The notes beneath the pieces are model-generated. The model was given only the letters and a program-made list of their open reading frames with translations, was not told the origin of the DNA and ran no database searches. Shown in pieces: positions 5,338 through 13,451 of a stretch of 23,444 nt of DNA. The position numbers and the translations under genes were made by a program. This DNA is from CAXMQS01 sp036446035. GTDB lineage: Bacteria; Actinomycetota; Acidimicrobiia; Spongiisociales; JAOTWH01. The stretch spans positions 1 through 23,444 of the forward strand of contig JAZFSG010000025.1 in assembly GCA_036446035.1 (NCBI GenBank), read 5' to 3'. Position 1 is the first letter of the stretch; each line of letters opens with the position of its first letter.

Positions 5338-7366
5338 GGGGGAGACTGCGACCGGCGATCCGCTGGATCATGCCGCCGTCGGCCTCGACGACGCCACGCT
5401 GCTCGAGATGTACCGGACCATGGTCGTTGCTCGCCGCCTCGACGACCGGATGCTGGCGCTGAACCGTCAGGGCCGAGCGCCGTTCGTGGCACCAGCGTCT
5501 GGCCACGAAGCCACTCAGATCGGTGTCGCCTTCGCCATGGATAGCGACGTCGACTGGGCGCTGCCCTACTACCGCGACCTTGCTGTCAATCTGGCTCTGG
5601 GCGTTTCTGTCGAGGACATCATGATGGGGGTGTTCTCCAAGGAGGCCGATGTGGCTTCTGGCGGTCGCCAGATGCCAAGTCACTGGTCAGACCCCTCGCG
5701 ACGCATCTTCACTCACTCTTCTGTCATCGCTACCCAGTTCCCCCATGCTTGCGGCATCGCATACGCGCTGAAGGCAGAGCCTCGCGGCGGCGTTGTTGTC
5801 GTCTTCGGCGGAGAGGGGTCGACATCAGAGGGTGACTGGCACGAGGCGATGAACTTCGCGGCTATCCGCGACCTGCCTCTCGTCTTCATCATCGAGAACA
5901 ACAAGTACGCCATCTCGGTCCCGGTGGAGCACGAGGTTGCGGGAAGCATCGCGGCTCGCGCTCGAGGCTACGACATGCCCGGCGTCGAGATCGACGGCAA
6001 CGACATCCTGGCCGTATATCAGGCGGCGTCAACGGCCATTGAAAGGGCCCGGTCAGGCGACGGACCCTCATTGGTGGAGGCCAGCACCTATCGGTTCTAT
6101 GCCCACACGTCGGAGGACGACGACAAGTACCGCTCGGTCGATGAGATCGAGGAGTGGCGCAAGCGTGACCCAATAACGCTGCTCTCTCAATACCTCACAG
6201 AGAGCCGCTTGCTCGACGAGGAAACCGAGTCGCGCTTCGACGATGAGGCCACCGACATCATTGCTGCCGCAGTGAAGGCTGCGGACGCGGCTCCCATCGC
6301 TGGCGACCCTCATGCCAAGGTGTATGCCGCCCCGATTCATCCTGCGGAGGCGAATACCGACCTCGAGCCAACTCCTGGTGGCGAGGAGGTCAACCTGGTA
6401 ACCGCCGTGAATCGAGCGCTTCACGACATCATGACAGCCGATCCGACCTCGATGATCTTCGGGGAGGATGTTGCCGACCCCAAGGGCGGGGTCTTCAAGG
6501 CAACGGTCGGACTGACGGAAGAGTTCGGCGAAATGCGTTCGTTCAATACCCCACTTGCCGAGAGCCTCGTCATCGGTATCGGGATCGGCATGGCGGCAGC
6601 GGGCGCCAAGCCGCTGGCCGAGATCCAGTTCGCCGATTACATTCATCCCGCTTTCGACCAGCTGGTGTCAGAGGCGGCGCGGATTCACTATCGATCTAAC
6701 GGCGGCTGGAGCTGCCCGCTGGTGGTGCGAGTTCCGTACGGAGGTGGGGTCCACGGGGCTCTGTATCACAGCCAGTCGGTTGAGGCCTTCTATACGCACG
6801 TTCCGGGACTCAAGGTCGTTGTTCCCTCGACGCCTGCAGACGCTAAAGGGTTGTTGTTCTCGGCAGTCGAGGACCCCGATCCTGTGATTGTCTTGGAGCC
6901 CAAGAAGCTCTATCGGCTGGCCAAAGGGCCATACCCCGAGGGCCAGCACCGAGTGCCCCTAGGCAAAGCAGCCGTGCGCCGCAAGGGTGAGGACCTCTAC
7001 ATCATCGCCTATGGGGCCATGGCTTACTTCGCTCTGCAGGCCGCCGAGCAACTCGAGGGCGAGGGCGTCGATGCCGGAGTCCTCGACCTTCGCAGCCTCA
7101 AGCCGTTCGACTGGCCGTCTGTTGAGGCTGCGGTGCAGGCGACCGGCAAGATCCTGATCGTCTACGAGGACAACGAGTTCGGCGGCTACGGAGCCGAGGT
7201 TGCCGCGCAGATCGGGGAGAAGGCTTTCGACTTCCTGGACGCCCCGGTGCAGCGCTATGCCTCGCCGGACGTTCCCAGCTTCCCGTTCAATGACGAGCTC
7301 GAGGCCCAGCTGATGCCCAACGTCGCCGGCATTGTGCACCGAGCCCGCGAGCTCGCGGAGTACTAG
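5324..7366 (+). CDS. Branched-chain 2-oxoacid dehydrogenase E1, fused alpha and beta subunits
   Basis: This 680-aa ThDP enzyme decarboxylates branched-chain 2-oxoacids and acylates the lipoyl group of E2. The alpha half (about 1-340) has the ThDP/Mg motif GGEG at 162-165 and ENN at 191-193. The Glu in place of the Asp of GDG is usual in branched-chain E1alpha. The beta half (about 350-680) has GEDV, NTPLAES, HGALYHSQSVEAF and VYEDNEFGGYG. The ATG at 5324 has GAGGTGG just before it; the frame is open further upstream, but that extension is antisense-like and sits inside the dehydrogenase gene. It overlaps the dehydrogenase stop by 14 nt. No E2 or E3 gene is in the window, so the complex must be completed from elsewhere. 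Pyruvate or a broader substrate range cannot be excluded. Confidence 0.92.
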   Translation: MTVIEGETATGDPLDHAAVGLDDATLLEMYRTMVVARRLDDRMLALNRQGRAPFVAPASGHEATQIGVAFAMDSDVDWALPYYRDLAVNLALGVSVEDIMMGVFSKEADVASGGRQMPSHWSDPSRRIFTHSSVIATQFPHACGIAYALKAEPRGGVVVVFGGEGSTSEGDWHEAMNFAAIRDLPLVFIIENNKYAISVPVEHEVAGSIAARARGYDMPGVEIDGNDILAVYQAASTAIERARSGDGPSLVEASTYRFYAHTSEDDDKYRSVDEIEEWRKRDPITLLSQYLTESRLLDEETESRFDDEATDIIAAAVKAADAAPIAGDPHAKVYAAPIHPAEANTDLEPTPGGEEVNLVTAVNRALHDIMTADPTSMIFGEDVADPKGGVFKATVGLTEEFGEMRSFNTPLAESLVIGIGIGMAAAGAKPLAEIQFADYIHPAFDQLVSEAARIHYRSNGGWSCPLVVRVPYGGGVHGALYHSQSVEAFYTHVPGLKVVVPSTPADAKGLLFSAVEDPDPVIVLEPKKLYRLAKGPYPEGQHRVPLGKAAVRRKGEDLYIIAYGAMAYFALQAAEQLEGEGVDAGVLDLRSLKPFDWPSVEAAVQATGKILIVYEDNEFGGYGAEVAAQIGEKAFDFLDAPVQRYASPDVPSFPFNDELEAQLMPNVAGIVHRARELAEY

Positions 7367-7456
7367 GCAGCACTCGCTCTGGCGGGAGCCGGCTGCAGCC
7401 GAGGAGGAGTTCCTGGCGGCTCAAGGAGTCGCGGGCTTGGGCCGAAATTGATTGTC

Positions 7457-8185
7457 ATGGACAACGTTGTGGCGTTCCGACCGTCGAGGTTCATCGCACG
7501 GACATCGGCCGTCTTGGCCTCGGCGTTTCTGATGCTCGGCGTTGGCTACGTGGCCGACAGCGGTTTCTGGTCGGGATGGGTCATCGTGGCAGGAGCCTTG
7601 CCATTCGCTGCATATGCCGTCTACGCCCGGTCGTCACTGGTCGAAGCCGACGCCGATGGGATCCGTCAGCGGTCGCCCTTCGGGGCAAGGGCAGTCGCCT
7701 GGGAGGACATCGCCGAGGTGGTCCATCGTCCGGCGAGACCGCTATTCCTGGTCGCGGGTTTGGCGGCATCCGCGGCATCGGTCGCAGCCGGGTCCGAGCA
7801 GCTGAGCATCAAGACCAGGAACGGTGCTCGGATGGATTTCAGCCGGACGCTGTCAAGAAGTCGGTTGGTGGATCGGGTCCAGGCTCAGACGCTTCCCCGC
7901 ATGCTGGCGGCGACGAGGCAAGCCCTGGAAGCCGGCAAGTCGGTGCGCTTCGGCTCTGTGTCGCTGAGTCACCATGCCGGAGTTGCTATCAAACTTGAGA
8001 AGTCGACGGTCATCTCGTTCGACGACCTCGAGCCTCCTCTCATGAAGAGAGGGAGTCTCGGCCTGCGGCACCGCGACGACAGCTGTGCCACATGGATTCC
8101 CGCGGAGAGGATCCCGAACCTGCACGTGCTCCTGGCCCTGATCGACGAGCTAACCATCCGGCCCGCCGCCGCCTCTGGCTTCTAG
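7457..8185 (+). CDS. Membrane protein with PH-like domain, hypothetical
   Basis: This 242-aa protein has two N-terminal membrane helices (about residues 14-35, SAVLASAFLMLGVGYVA, and about 40-58, GWVIVAGALPFAAYAVYA). A soluble beta-rich part follows. EADADGIRQRSPFGARAVAWEDIAEV is typical of bacterial PH-like domains (strand, turn, strand, W-x-DI), and a second similar half begins near residue 165. No enzyme motif is visible. ATG at 7457 was preferred over TTG at 7448; neither has a Shine-Dalgarno, and an AAGGAG near 7423 is too far away. It lies 90 nt after the E1 gene, so co-transcription is possible but not obvious. Its stop overlaps the stop of convergent hyuB within CTAG. Confidence 0.7.
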   Translation: MDNVVAFRPSRFIARTSAVLASAFLMLGVGYVADSGFWSGWVIVAGALPFAAYAVYARSSLVEADADGIRQRSPFGARAVAWEDIAEVVHRPARPLFLVAGLAASAASVAAGSEQLSIKTRNGARMDFSRTLSRSRLVDRVQAQTLPRMLAATRQALEAGKSVRFGSVSLSHHAGVAIKLEKSTVISFDDLEPPLMKRGSLGLRHRDDSCATWIPAERIPNLHVLLALIDELTIRPAAASGF

Positions 8186-9720
8186 CTCCCCCAGCCTCCA
8201 CCACCCGGCGTCAAAACACGAAGGCGATCGCCCGGCTGCACCTCGACCGTGCACTTGGCGTCAAGCTGCTCCGATCTTCCACCGCGGACCAGCCAGTCCT
8301 CACCAACGGCGCCGGGGCCACCACCCCTGAGCCCCCAAGGGCGGAGCCGCCGCCGTTCGCCCATGAGAGAAAGGGTCGCCGGCGCGTCGAACTCGATCTC
8401 CCTCTCGATGCCCTCCCCGCCGTGGTAGAGGCCGTCGCCGCCTGACCCTCGGCGAAGTCGATACGCAGTAACCCGAAATGGATAGTGGGCGGCGAGTGCT
8501 TCGATCGGTGTGTTCTTGGTGTTGGTCATACCGGTATGGATGCCGGATTGTCCGTCCTTGGCCGGTCGCGCCCCTTGGCCCCCGGCCACCGTCTCGTAGT
8601 AGGCGAAGTCATCCGAACCGATGAGAAGGTTGTTCATCGTCCCCTGGGAGGCGGCGGGTACTCGATCGGGGGCAGCCTTGGCGAGGGCACCGAGGAGGAC
8701 GTCGGCGATGCGCTGGCTGGTCTCGACGTTGCCTGCCGCCACGGCCACCGGGAACGCGGCGTTGACGAGGGAGGCCTCCGGCGTCCTCAACTCGAGATTG
8801 CGGTAGCAGCCGCCGTTGGCCGGGATAGTGGGATCCGTCGCCACTCGCACCGCGTAGTACAGGCAGGATCTGGTGACGGCCTCCACAGCGTTGATGTTCC
8901 CCGCGATCTGATCGTGGGTCCCACTGAAGTCGGCGATGAGTGATCCGGCAGCGATCGTGATCGCGACCTCGATAGGGAGATCTTTGTCGTGCCACTCCAT
9001 GTGATCGGTGAACCGGTAGGTGCCGTCGGGCAACTCGCGTAGCGCGGACTCCATGCGGCGCTCTCCATACGCCAGGAGGTCCTCTGTCAGGGTGGCGTGA
9101 GCGTCAGTCCCGACGGAGTCCACCAGCTCCGCGAGGCGTATCGCCCCCGCCTCGTTGGCGCCGAGTTGCGCCGCGAGATCTCCTCTCCGCTCCTCCGGCG
9201 TTCGCGTCGCAGCCAGGAAGGGTTCGGCAAAGGCCGCATCCCATTCGCCAGACCGCATGGCGATCATCGGAGACACGCGGAATCCTTCTTGGTCGATCGT
9301 CGTGGCATCAGCGGGCATCGAGCCGGGGGCGTCGCCGCCAACGTCGGCGTGGTGTGCTCGGTTGGCGACCCAACCCACCAGCTTGCCGTCAACATGCACT
9401 GCGCGGACGAGGGTCAGGTCATTGAGATGGGTCCCGCCGGCGAAGGGATCGTTGACGGCGAACTGGAGCCCGTTCTCGAGGTCGCTCCCATACCGTTCAA
9501 GCACCGCAGCGACGGATGCCGGCATGGAGCCCAGATGAACTGGGATGTGCTCGGCCTGGGCCACCATCTCACCAGCCGGGGTGAAGACGGCCGCCGAGCA
9601 GTCCATGCGCTCCTTGATGTTCGGCGAGTAGGCGGTCCGTCGCAGCACCACGCCCATCTCGTCTGCGACCGCCGCCAGCCGGGAACCTGCGATCGAGAGC
9701 CTTACCGGGTCGGTCACCAT
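8182..9720 (-). CDS. Hydantoinase B / oxoprolinase family subunit
   Basis: This 512-aa protein is the HyuB-type partner of the ATP-dependent hydantoinase/5-oxoprolinase/acetone carboxylase superfamily. Family-typical stretches are AVNDPFAGGTHLND (about 88-101), AHHADVGGDAPGSMP (about 122-136), GGQGARPAKDG and the glycine-rich C-terminus TPGGGGWG. The ATG at 9720 overlaps the end of hyuA (ATGGTGA), so the two subunits are translationally coupled; a longer open frame upstream reads out of the hyuA coding strand and is not protein-like. Subunits A and B together hydrolyse a cyclic imide or lactam with ATP. Substrate (hydantoin, 5-oxoproline or other) cannot be told from sequence. Confidence 0.9.
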   Translation of the reverse strand: MVTDPVRLSIAGSRLAAVADEMGVVLRRTAYSPNIKERMDCSAAVFTPAGEMVAQAEHIPVHLGSMPASVAAVLERYGSDLENGLQFAVNDPFAGGTHLNDLTLVRAVHVDGKLVGWVANRAHHADVGGDAPGSMPADATTIDQEGFRVSPMIAMRSGEWDAAFAEPFLAATRTPEERRGDLAAQLGANEAGAIRLAELVDSVGTDAHATLTEDLLAYGERRMESALRELPDGTYRFTDHMEWHDKDLPIEVAITIAAGSLIADFSGTHDQIAGNINAVEAVTRSCLYYAVRVATDPTIPANGGCYRNLELRTPEASLVNAAFPVAVAAGNVETSQRIADVLLGALAKAAPDRVPAASQGTMNNLLIGSDDFAYYETVAGGQGARPAKDGQSGIHTGMTNTKNTPIEALAAHYPFRVTAYRLRRGSGGDGLYHGGEGIEREIEFDAPATLSLMGERRRLRPWGLRGGGPGAVGEDWLVRGGRSEQLDAKCTVEVQPGDRLRVLTPGGGGWGS

Positions 9721-11588
9721 TCGAGCTCCAGGGCGCCGTTCTCTAGGACCGTGGCTCGCTCGCCGGACGCAACGAACGTTGTGCAGCTGGGCTCGGCGAT
9801 GATGGCGGGGCCGGTGATCTCTCCGCTGGCGCTCGGCCGCCACCAGAGCTCAGCGCTCCGTGGTACGCCCGCCTCGATGATCTCGACGTCGCCTCGCCGC
9901 GGGTCTCCACCGTCGGGCGCTACCACCAGGTCGGCGAGAGTGATGGCGGCGGGACCCGTAGCCTCGGCGCGCGCCGCGATGACCTCGATCGGATCATCGG
10001 GGCGGGCGAAGCCGTTGCGCTCCAGATGCATCTCGTGGAACCGAGAGAGGGCAGCCTCCCGATCGTCGGTCGGGTCCCAGGACACGGTGAGCTCGTGGCT
10101 CTGGCCTCGGTAGCGAAGGTCGACGAAGGTGTCGACTCTCTGGGGATCCGAGCCGGTCATCTCCTTGAGCTCCGATGCGGCCAGGTTCGCGGCCGCAGCA
10201 ACAGCGCTAACGAACTCGGAAACTCCCGCTTTCACAGCGACGGCCGCGTCTGCACGGCCGGGACTCAGCAACAGCCCGAGGGCCGAGAACACGCCCGCAA
10301 GTGGAGGCACCACCACCGAAGCCATGCCGAGGCGCCGGGCCAGGGCCGTTGCGTGAAGGCCGCCAGCTCCGCCGAAGGCGACCAGAGTGGCGTCGGCAGG
10401 GTCGACGCCCTCCTCGATGGAAACGCGCCGGATCGCCTGGGCCATGTTCTCTTCGACGATGGCGACGACGCCTGCTGCCGCTTCGACCGCTGTCCCCAGC
10501 TCAAGTCGCAGCAAGGCCGCGGATGCAGCTGCGACGTCGAGCCGGACGTCCCCGCTGAGTTCTGCTGGTAGGCGTCCGAGGGTTGCACTGGCGTCGGTAA
10601 CGGTTGGCTCGATCCCACCCCGGCCGTAGCTGGCGGGCCCCGGGGTGGCGCCGGCACTCCGTGGTCCGACCTGGAGGGCGCCACCGACATCGCGCCAGGC
10701 GATCGAACCCCCTCCCGCTCCAACCGTGTGGATGGCTACCGCCGGGAGGCGACAGGCGTAACCGTCGATGGAGCGCTCGTAGCCAATCGAAGGACGACCG
10801 TTCTCGATGCGCGACACGTCAGTTGAAGTCCCCCCCATGTCAAAGGAGATGACGCGGTCTCTTCCCATGGCGGTCGCCAGGGCTGCAGTGGCCACCGCTC
10901 CTCCCGCCGGGCCGGACAGCAGCGCCGCAGCGGGGACAGCGGCCGCCCTCTGCAGCGACATCAGGCCACCGGAGGAGCGCATGACGCTGATCAGGTCGAC
11001 CGAAGACAGCGCATCGCCGAGCCGTCGCAGGTAGCCGGCGACTGCGGGTTGCAGGTAGGCGTTGATCACCGTGGTCGAGGTTCGCTCGAACTCGCGCATC
11101 TCTGGCGACACCTCGCTTGACAGCGACAGCGAGCTACCGACAAGTGTGCTGGCCAGACGTTCGGCTATAGCTTGCTCTTCGGATCCGTCTAGGTGCGCAT
11201 CGAGCAGAGCGATGGCGATCGCCTCCGGCTGCATCGCCTCGAGGGCGTCCAGGTCGGAGGAAGAGAATCTGGCTCCCCGGTCGACGAGGGCAGGGGAGCG
11301 GTCGGCGTTGCTGTCGTACAGAGATGGGCGGTCCTGGCGACCGATCTCCAGCACGTCCTCGAAGCCAGGACTGGTCACGACGGCAGTGGCGGCCCCGTTC
11401 CGCTGCAGCAACGCATTGGTTGCCACGGTGGTTCCATGAAGGAGGCGACGGTGCGTGGGATCGACGGCCTCGGCAATGGCCTGAGCCGGGTCTGGCGTCG
11501 TTGAGGTCTTCGATGCGGTGATCGACGAACCGTCCCACGAGACAATGTCGGTGAATGTTCCGCCGACGTCGACTCCCAGATCAGCCAT
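9714..11588 (-). CDS. Hydantoinase A / oxoprolinase family subunit
   Basis: This 624-aa HyuA-type subunit has an actin-like ATPase fold. Phosphate loops are GVDVGGTFTD (5-14) and DMGGTSTD (250-257). HGTTVATNAL (51-60), SGPAGG (225-230) and GAGGGSIAW complete the family signature. It activates the cyclic substrate by phosphorylation for ring opening in the complex with HyuB. At 624 residues it is slightly shorter than many relatives. The ATG at 11588 lies 29 nt after the stop of the BTAD regulator, and no good Shine-Dalgarno is seen. The order regulator-hyuA-hyuB on one strand suggests one operon. Confidence 0.92.
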   Translation of the reverse strand: MADLGVDVGGTFTDIVSWDGSSITASKTSTTPDPAQAIAEAVDPTHRRLLHGTTVATNALLQRNGAATAVVTSPGFEDVLEIGRQDRPSLYDSNADRSPALVDRGARFSSSDLDALEAMQPEAIAIALLDAHLDGSEEQAIAERLASTLVGSSLSLSSEVSPEMREFERTSTTVINAYLQPAVAGYLRRLGDALSSVDLISVMRSSGGLMSLQRAAAVPAAALLSGPAGGAVATAALATAMGRDRVISFDMGGTSTDVSRIENGRPSIGYERSIDGYACRLPAVAIHTVGAGGGSIAWRDVGGALQVGPRSAGATPGPASYGRGGIEPTVTDASATLGRLPAELSGDVRLDVAAASAALLRLELGTAVEAAAGVVAIVEENMAQAIRRVSIEEGVDPADATLVAFGGAGGLHATALARRLGMASVVVPPLAGVFSALGLLLSPGRADAAVAVKAGVSEFVSAVAAAANLAASELKEMTGSDPQRVDTFVDLRYRGQSHELTVSWDPTDDREAALSRFHEMHLERNGFARPDDPIEVIAARAEATGPAAITLADLVVAPDGGDPRRGDVEIIEAGVPRSAELWWRPSASGEITGPAIIAEPSCTTFVASGERATVLENGALELEW

Positions 11589-11617
11589 CGGGCGAGCGTA
11601 GCTGCACTGCCTCGGGT

Positions 11618-12379
11618 TCAGCCTGTGAGGTGCGGTCGAACCGTCTCGTCTTCGAGAACGATCTGCTGCTCCAGTTCCCGAAGATCGACCGTGAGTTCGA
11701 GACCCACGTCGGCGAGGGTGAGCCGCGCCTGCTCGAGGGAGCGCAGGGCCTCAACGCGTCGGCCCTCGAGGGCGAGGCCCCGCACAAGCAGAAACCACAT
11801 CTTCTCCCGATAGGGGTTCTCGGTGATCGCCGCCCGCAAGGCGGGGACCGCCAACCCGGGTCGGTCCACCGCGATGGTGGCTTCGAGAAAGAGTTCCATG
11901 GCGTCGACGCGAAGCTCATCGAGGCGGACGGCTTCGGGTAGAGCGAAGTCGGCCTCTCCCAGCTCACCGAACGGTGGACCGCGCCACACCTCCAACGCGC
12001 GACGACACAGCTGAAGCGTCTCGAGCGGATCGGAAGGGAAGGTCTCCGCTGCTTGACCGAAGGTCCGCTCGAAGACACAGGCGTCCACCTGGCCCGGATC
12101 GACGTCGAGGACGTACGAGTGGTCGTGACGCTGCACCACGTCGTGACCCAGGACTCCGCGTAGCCGAGAGATGTGGGACTGCATCGACGCTCTGGCGCTC
12201 GCTGGCGGTTCGTCGCCCCACGCGGCCTCGATCAGCCGATCGTCAGAAACCGCATGACGCAGGCTGATGACAAGGGCGGCGAGAATCGATCGGGCGCGCC
12301 GTCCTCCGATCGGGAGCAGCTCGCCCGCCCGCTCGACTTCGACGGGCCCGAGCACGAGGACCCGGAGTTCCTCAGCCAT
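11618..12379 (-). CDS. BTAD-domain transcriptional regulator (SARP-like), 253 aa
   Basis: The N-terminus is an OmpR/DnrI-type winged helix (about 6-95: LRVLVLGPVEVER, GGRRARSILAALVI, a recognition-helix region SARASMQSHISRLRGVLG). The rest is a helical bacterial transcriptional activation domain of TPR-like repeats (about 100-245: EALRSLEQARLTLADVG). No NTPase or sensor domain follows, so it is the short SARP form. SARPs usually activate secondary-metabolite clusters; here the only genes downstream are hyuA and hyuB. ATG at 12379 was chosen because AGGGAGAG (12387-12394) precedes it; the frame is open further upstream without protein-like sequence. A 7-bp inverted repeat at 12404-12424 lies just upstream. 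Confidence 0.87.
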   Translation of the reverse strand: MAEELRVLVLGPVEVERAGELLPIGGRRARSILAALVISLRHAVSDDRLIEAAWGDEPPASARASMQSHISRLRGVLGHDVVQRHDHSYVLDVDPGQVDACVFERTFGQAAETFPSDPLETLQLCRRALEVWRGPPFGELGEADFALPEAVRLDELRVDAMELFLEATIAVDRPGLAVPALRAAITENPYREKMWFLLVRGLALEGRRVEALRSLEQARLTLADVGLELTVDLRELEQQIVLEDETVRPHLTG

Positions 12380-12403
12380 GACGGTTCTCTCCCTACCCAG
12401 ATT

Positions 12404-12424
12404 GTGTGCCAACCCTCGGCACAC
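12404..12424. promoter_or_regulatory. Inverted repeat upstream of the BTAD regulator
   Basis: GTGTGCC (12404-12410) and GGCACAC (12418-12424) are perfect inverted copies with a 7-nt spacer. The repeat lies 25 nt before the start codon of the BTAD regulator, in the 180-bp region shared with the divergent membrane-protein gene. A second, weaker repeat (CATGGG 12451-12456, CCCATG 12467-12472) is next to it. The size and symmetry fit an operator for a dimer, although SARPs more often use direct repeats. Confidence 0.35.
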
Positions 12425-12559
12425 GGCTAGGGCCGTTGGTCGGAATGCGGCATGGGTTCTGCATGCCCCATGACTCCCCTTCGGCGTTGGAGTGCAAGCC
12501 GCCGACCAGAAGCCCGACATCGACCAGGCGCACGATTCAGGCGTCGAGAAAGGAGCACC

Positions 12560-13090
12560 ATGTTCAGCTCAATGATCATTGAGCCGGATGTTGACGAGAG
12601 GGTGTTTCAAGACGTAAAGCTCCCTCCCATCAAGAGGCCTGACAAGCGTCGGCCCCGTCTCGTGCGCTGGCTGCAGTGGCTCGTGACTATCGCCGTTGTT
12701 GTGGGAGTGGCGACCGCTGGCTACTTCCTGCTTAGGGATGACAGCAGTCCGGTAGTGAACGCGGATCCGTTCGGCATTCGCTATCGCGAGACGCGTGAAG
12801 CGCTGATATCCGATGCGCTGCTTGCCGATCCATTCGGCACTCGGCTTCGCGAGGCGGGTGTAGTGATACCCGATGTCAACGCACCGGCCGCAGTGGTCGC
12901 ACCAGCGTCCCTGTACGACTCGTGGCAGTCGCTGCATTCCACAGCGATGTTGCCGGCCGGACCTGATCTGGTAGAGGTAGCGCACCTCACAGCGCTGACG
13001 GACATCTACCTGGCGAGGGTGTCGCCATCGGCGCCCGATCTGGGAGAGTTCATCAGGCCGATACCCGGCCGCTACGGCGGACCGCTGTAG
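12560..13090 (+). CDS. Single-pass membrane protein, hypothetical, with internal repeat
   Basis: This 176-aa protein is of unknown function. A basic cytoplasmic N-terminus (KRPDKRRPRLVR) precedes one membrane helix (about residues 38-57, LQWLVTIAVVVGVATAGYFL). The remaining 120 residues would lie outside. That part begins with two copies of a short unit, ADPFGIRYRE and ADPFGTRLRE, 21 residues apart; the DNA copies are 24/30 identical (12761-12790 and 12824-12853). The start is well supported: ATG at 12560 with AAAGGAG just ahead (12549-12555). It is divergent from the BTAD regulator. No lipobox, enzyme motif or family was recognised. A strong hairpin (13102-13133) follows its stop. Confidence 0.75.
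   Translation: MFSSMIIEPDVDERVFQDVKLPPIKRPDKRRPRLVRWLQWLVTIAVVVGVATAGYFLLRDDSSPVVNADPFGIRYRETREALISDALLADPFGTRLREAGVVIPDVNAPAAVVAPASLYDSWQSLHSTAMLPAGPDLVEVAHLTALTDIYLARVSPSAPDLGEFIRPIPGRYGGPL
12761..12853 (+). repeat. Imperfect 30-bp direct repeat within the membrane-protein gene
   Basis: Copies at 12761-12790 and 12824-12853 match at 24 of 30 positions and are 63 bp apart, which is in frame (21 codons). They encode ADPFGIRYRE and ADPFGTRLRE. Confidence 0.7.
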
Positions 13091-13101
13091 GACGACGAGG
13101 C

Positions 13102-13133
13102 AGGAACCGGGGGCTGAGGGGCCTCCGGTTCCT
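13102..13133 (+). terminator. GC-rich terminator hairpin
   Basis: The arms 13102-13114 and 13121-13133 form a 13-bp stem (AGGAACCGGGGGC with GCCTCCGGTTCCT, one G-U pair) around a 6-nt loop. It starts 11 nt after the stop of the membrane-protein gene. No T-run follows, which is common for actinobacterial stem-type terminators. Confidence 0.65.
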
Positions 13134-13193
13134 CGCATGGCGCACCACGCGTCTGGAGGCCGAGGGGGCGTGCCACGGTAGGATTCGGCCGCT

Positions 13194-13451
13194 ATGCCAG
13201 TCACCATCAGCCCAACTCCCAATCCCAACGCCCTCAAATTCGAGGTTGGCAAGGATGTCGGCGGTCCCAAGACGTTCGCTGCCGGCCAGGAGGTAGACGA
13301 CGAACTGGCGGCTGCTCTACTGGAGCTGCCTGAGGTTCTCAGCGTCTTCATGACCGCCGACTTCATCACCCTGACCAAGGGTCCCGACGGCACCTGGGAG
13401 ATCATCGCCGAGGAGGCACAACGCCTCATCGGTGACCACTTCGACGCCTAG
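13194..13451 (+). CDS. Stand-alone Nfu/NifU N-terminal-domain protein
   Basis: This 85-aa protein matches the Nfu_N (scaffold protein Nfu/NifU N-terminal) domain over its whole length: TPNPNALKFEVGKDV, a central FAAGQEVDDELAAALLELPEVLSVFMTADFITLTK and GTWEIIAEE. In larger Nfu proteins this domain is joined to a CxxC scaffold domain that assembles Fe-S clusters. Here there is no cysteine at all, so it cannot hold a cluster alone and may be an accessory or targeting module. A TAGGA lies about 10 nt before the ATG. Its stop overlaps that of the convergent gene within CTAG. Confidence 0.85.
   Translation: MPVTISPTPNPNALKFEVGKDVGGPKTFAAGQEVDDELAAALLELPEVLSVFMTADFITLTKGPDGTWEIIAEEAQRLIGDHFDA

Noticed and set aside
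9097..10113. 338-codon open frame on the plus strand
   Set aside because: It is antisense to hyuB and hyuA, with Arg/Ser/Pro-rich sequence and no domain-like pattern.
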